Shown here piece by piece: positions 14,994 to 17,131 of a stretch of 17,131 nt of DNA (position 1 is its first letter; every line of letters starts with the position of its first letter). The DNA is from CBDFGT01 sp965247225 (GTDB taxonomy: Bacteria > Pseudomonadota > Alphaproteobacteria > Rhizobiales > Rhizobiaceae), in NCBI GenBank assembly GCA_965247225.1, contig CBDFGT010000041.1, positions 1-17,131 of the forward strand. Direction: 5' to 3'. The notes beneath the pieces are model-generated. The model was not told the origin of the DNA. It saw nothing but the letters and a program-made list of their open reading frames with translations, and did not search any database. The translations under genes and the position numbers were made by a program.

Positions 14994-15862
14994 GGTTTTT
15001 CGAGACGTGCCAGGAGCGAGGATGTGTCCCAGCGATGACCACCCATGGCCTGCACATCACCATAAAATTGATCAACCAGTGCCGTGACTGGCAGTTTCGC
15101 ATGGTTGCGCCGGGCTTCATCGAGAACAATGCCCAGATCCTTGCGCATCCAGTCAATCGCAAAGCCGAAATCATAGTGTCCGGCATTCATCGTCTTGTGC
15201 CTGTTTTCCATCTGCCAGGAACCGGCCGCCCCTTTGGAAATCACATCAATGACCTTTTCAATGTCGAGACCGGCGCGTTTGCCGAAATGAATGCCTTCTG
15301 CCAGTCCCTGGACAAGGCCCGCGATGCAGATCTGGTTGACCATCTTGGTCAATTGCCCGGCACCGGCTGGCCCCATCAGGCCCACCATGCGGGCATAGGC
15401 ATCCATTACCGGCCTTGCGGTTTCAAATGTGGTTTCATCGCCGCCGCACATCACGGTCAGCACGCCGTTTTCAGCGCCTGCCTGGCCGCCGGAGACCGGA
15501 GCATCGACAAAGCCGCAGCCAACGGCTTTGGCGGCAACATCCAGTTCACGCGCCACACCGGCGCTGGCCGTTGTGTTGTCAATGAGAATGGCACCCGGCT
15601 TCATCGCTGCCAGAACACCGTCCGGGCCGATGGTAACAGAGCGCAGGTCATCATCATTGCCCACGCAGGTGAAGATGAAATCGGCACCGTCAGCGGCCTC
15701 GCGCGGGGTCCGGGCAAATGAACCGCCAAATCGGGCAACCCAGCTTTCGGCCTTTGCCACGGTCCTGTTGTAAACGGTAACATCATGACGGCCCTTGACC
15801 TTGAGATGGCCCGCCATCGGAAAACCCATGACACCCAGACCGATGAAAGCAACTTTTGCCAT
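14990..15862 (-). CDS. NAD(P)-dependent oxidoreductase, 3-hydroxyisobutyrate dehydrogenase family
   Basis: 290 residues from ATG 15862, with AAGGA and GGGA upstream; an in-frame extension to 15895 is less likely. The Rossmann motif FIGLGVMGFPMAGHL is at 6-20. The substrate-binding segment DAPVSGGQAGAENGVLTVMCGG (about 125-146) and the catalytic-Lys region GAGQLTKMVNQ (about 166-176) identify the beta-hydroxyacid dehydrogenase family, which oxidises or reduces 3-hydroxyisobutyrate, tartronate semialdehyde, glyoxylate or similar. GSWQMENR (about 220-227) is also typical. The exact substrate cannot be fixed. The stop overlaps the broken AlkD-like gene by ATGA; the function of that pairing is unclear. 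Confidence 0.88.
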   Translation of the reverse strand: MAKVAFIGLGVMGFPMAGHLKVKGRHDVTVYNRTVAKAESWVARFGGSFARTPREAADGADFIFTCVGNDDDLRSVTIGPDGVLAAMKPGAILIDNTTASAGVARELDVAAKAVGCGFVDAPVSGGQAGAENGVLTVMCGGDETTFETARPVMDAYARMVGLMGPAGAGQLTKMVNQICIAGLVQGLAEGIHFGKRAGLDIEKVIDVISKGAAGSWQMENRHKTMNAGHYDFGFAIDWMRKDLGIVLDEARRNHAKLPVTALVDQFYGDVQAMGGHRWDTSSLLARLEKP

Positions 15863-16106
15863 GATTCCCGTTTCCTTGCGCTTTGACTGTTCCAAGATTA
15901 GCCGATGGGTGCAGCGCGGGAAAGACTTCCGGATGCAAATTCTGGTCAGCCATCACCTTCGTCAGTTTGGGCAATGAGAACAGATTCGCTGAAAACGGGT
16001 CACTCCATGGAAGCGAAGACGCGATTCCTGTCCGAATGGTACCGATTTCCACCGGAAGGATATTTTCGCGACTTTTTTTCTCCATGTGTCAAAAAATATG
16101 CAAACT
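15863..16106. other. Intergenic region, divergent promoters expected
   Basis: Together with the leader to 16226 this gives 364 bases between divergent genes. The left part is of ordinary GC content and shows no supported gene; open frames here run into the dehydrogenase in the wrong frame. An imperfect inverted repeat lies near 16029-16054 (TCCG... / ...CGGA), followed by T-rich sequence (16062-16082). The right part becomes very AT-rich. Confidence 0.5.
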
Positions 16107-16131
16107 ATAATGTATATAAAAATAATGTATA
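16107..16131. repeat. AT-rich direct repeat upstream of the ABC transporter gene
   Basis: The 10-mer ATAATGTATA occurs exactly at 16107-16116 and 16122-16131, 15 bases start to start, about 100 bases before the substrate-binding protein start. Its place in the most AT-rich part of the promoter region suggests an operator or UP-like element. No regulator can be named. Confidence 0.35.
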
Positions 16132-16156
16132 AATTAAAGTGTTGTTATTCGGGAAT

Positions 16157-16217
16157 GGGTGCACACCCGCAGGATGGGTGGGCGCAGGCACCAGATCCTG
16201 TCTCAGGTTTAAAGGGG
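16157..16217 (+). promoter_or_regulatory. Structured 5' leader, candidate cis-regulatory RNA
   Basis: Alternative pairings overlap. Stem 1 pairs 16161-16168 with 16176-16183 (one mismatch), and its loop holds CAGGAT (16170-16175), complementary to ATCCTG (16195-16200), which allows an H-type pseudoknot. Alternatively CAGGAT/ATCCTG with inner GGTG/CACC (16177-16180 with 16189-16192) forms one long hairpin excluding stem 1. A further small stem GGGT/ACCC is at 16157-16168. The ribosome-binding site AGGGGA (16213-16218) follows. I do not recognise a known riboswitch class; this is a structural guess. Confidence 0.35.
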
Positions 16218-16226
16218 ATTTGACAC

Positions 16227-17131
16227 ATGTTGACACGCAGACAGACACTTGGACTACTGGGCGCAACGGCAGCCACAGCAGCTTTGCCTTTGGGCACAGC
16301 TCGTGCCGCCAAGGAATTCCGCATCGGCTGGCAAAAAAACGGCGTTCTGGCACTGGCCAGGAAAACCGGCGCCCTGGAAAAGCGCCTTGCCACCAGGGGC
16401 ATTACCATCAACTGGTCGGAATTTTCTTCCGGTCCGCCACTTCTGGAAGCTCTGGGGGCAGGCGCTCTCGATTTTGGTCCGACCGGAGATGTGCCGCCGC
16501 TGTTTGCGCAGGCTGCAGGCGGAAACCTGCTCTATGTCGGAACCTGCAAGGGGGCATCTTCCGGTTCGGCCATTCTGGTCCGCAAGGACTCGTCCATCCA
16601 GACACTGGAAGACCTCAAGGGCAGGAAGCTGGCCTTCAAGCGCGGATCCAGCGCCCATAACTTCACCGTCAAGGCCCTTCGCACGGCAGGGCTCACCCTG
16701 AACGATGTTGAAGCGGTTGATCTGCCGCCGCCGGATGCTCTGCCGGCCTTCAAGTCGGGCAGCATCGATGCCTGGACCATCTGGGATCCCTATTTCGCCA
16801 TTGCGCAGCAGGATCCGGAAACCCGTGTCCTGACAACGGCGGAAGGGATTGTCGACAGCTGGAGTTTTTATCTGGGCAACGGCGATTTTGCCAATAACAG
16901 CCCGGATATCCTCACAGAGGTGATTGATGAACTGACGAAGGTTGGAACACAGGCACAAGCCAATCTCGACCAGTCCATCAAGGATATTTCGGACATTACC
17001 GGCGTTCCGGAAGAGGTCACCCGGGTTGTCCTGACCCGCAAGGGCGCGGACCTGGGCAAGGTGGACCCGGTTTCGCAAGAGGCCGTGGCCTATCAGCAGG
17101 CGCTTGCAGACGAATTTTACGACCTGAAAAT
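16227..17131 (+). CDS. Sulfonate/nitrate-type ABC transporter substrate-binding protein (partial)
   Basis: The first 301 residues are present; the gene runs off the right edge. A Tat-like signal (TRRQTLGLLGA at 3-13, hydrophobic stretch, cleavage after TARA near 27) sends it to the periplasm. The mature part follows the SsuA/TauA/NMT1 pattern: FRIGWQKNGVLALAR (30-44), SGPPLLEALGAGALDFGPTGDVPPLFAQA (about 67-95), SAILVRKDSSIQTLEDLKGRKLAFKRGSSAHNF (about 108-140) and AFKSGSIDAWTIWDPYF (about 171-187). It would deliver aliphatic sulfonates, taurine or a related anion to an SsuBC-type transporter expected downstream. ATG 16227 has AGGGGA (16213-16218) upstream. Sulfonate is likelier than nitrate, but the ligand is not provable here. 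Confidence 0.88.
   Translation, partial: MLTRRQTLGLLGATAATAALPLGTARAAKEFRIGWQKNGVLALARKTGALEKRLATRGITINWSEFSSGPPLLEALGAGALDFGPTGDVPPLFAQAAGGNLLYVGTCKGASSGSAILVRKDSSIQTLEDLKGRKLAFKRGSSAHNFTVKALRTAGLTLNDVEAVDLPPPDALPAFKSGSIDAWTIWDPYFAIAQQDPETRVLTTAEGIVDSWSFYLGNGDFANNSPDILTEVIDELTKVGTQAQANLDQSIKDISDITGVPEEVTRVVLTRKGADLGKVDPVSQEAVAYQQALADEFYDLK

Noticed and set aside
15783..16085. 100-codon minus-strand open frame ahead of the dehydrogenase
   Set aside because: It overlaps the dehydrogenase start out of frame and shows no family features.
1..17131. CRISPR array, integrase/att-bounded island or prophage
   Set aside because: No regularly spaced repeats, integrase, transposase or phage genes; the tRNA 3' end shows no duplicated copy in the window.

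Overview
The window looks like chromosome from an alphaproteobacterium, most likely of the order Hyphomicrobiales (Rhizobiales). The reasons are moderately high GC, the arrangement cobS - DUF1289 - membrane-anchored retropepsin-like protease facing cobT, the alphaproteobacterial-style chemoreceptor with an extra HAMP-like segment, the extensin-like lipoprotein, and a palindromic intergenic element of the kind common in this order. Genus cannot be told from the sequence alone. Most of the window is ordinary housekeeping and accessory chromosome; the least ordinary parts are listed last.

Layout. 1-1792: minus-strand photoprotection operon, a class I photolyase overlapping a COG2907-type FAD oxidoreductase that runs off the left edge, with a candidate ECF (RpoE/ChrR-type) promoter in front. 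1851-2023: tRNA-Asn(GUU) on the minus strand with its own promoter and terminator. 2112-2389: a nested palindromic, MITE-like element. 2415-3105: a small membrane protein facing a YciA-type acyl-CoA thioesterase. 3369-5249: a Cache-HAMP chemoreceptor with a terminator. 5345-6502: an extensin-like lipoprotein. 6529-6854: no convincing gene.

6855-8613 is a minus-strand run cobS, DUF1289, aspartic protease. It faces cobT (8745-9761), so the two enzymes of lower-ligand attachment in cobalamin synthesis are divergently placed. cobT is followed by diacylglycerol kinase dgkA and a small membrane protein. A membrane histidine kinase without a neighbouring response regulator (10494-12029, minus) is divergent from a uracil-DNA glycosylase-family gene (12195-12818). 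An Lrp/AsnC regulator follows (12887-13375).

13484-14262 is an AT-richer two-gene cassette: a 63-residue unknown protein overlapping by 4 bases (ATGA) a zeta-toxin-family P-loop kinase. This is a probable toxin-antitoxin module with an unrecognised antitoxin and possible operator repeats, and it is the best candidate for a little-described system here. To its right, on the minus strand, a 3-hydroxyisobutyrate-dehydrogenase-family gene overlaps a DNA-alkylation-repair (AlkD-like) gene that is broken by a single-base frameshift. The right edge holds the start of a Tat-exported sulfonate/nitrate-type ABC substrate-binding protein, preceded by an AT-rich repeat and a leader that can form alternative RNA structures.

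Several genes relate to DNA damage (photolyase, UDG, broken AlkD), but they are scattered and no common regulatory site is visible.
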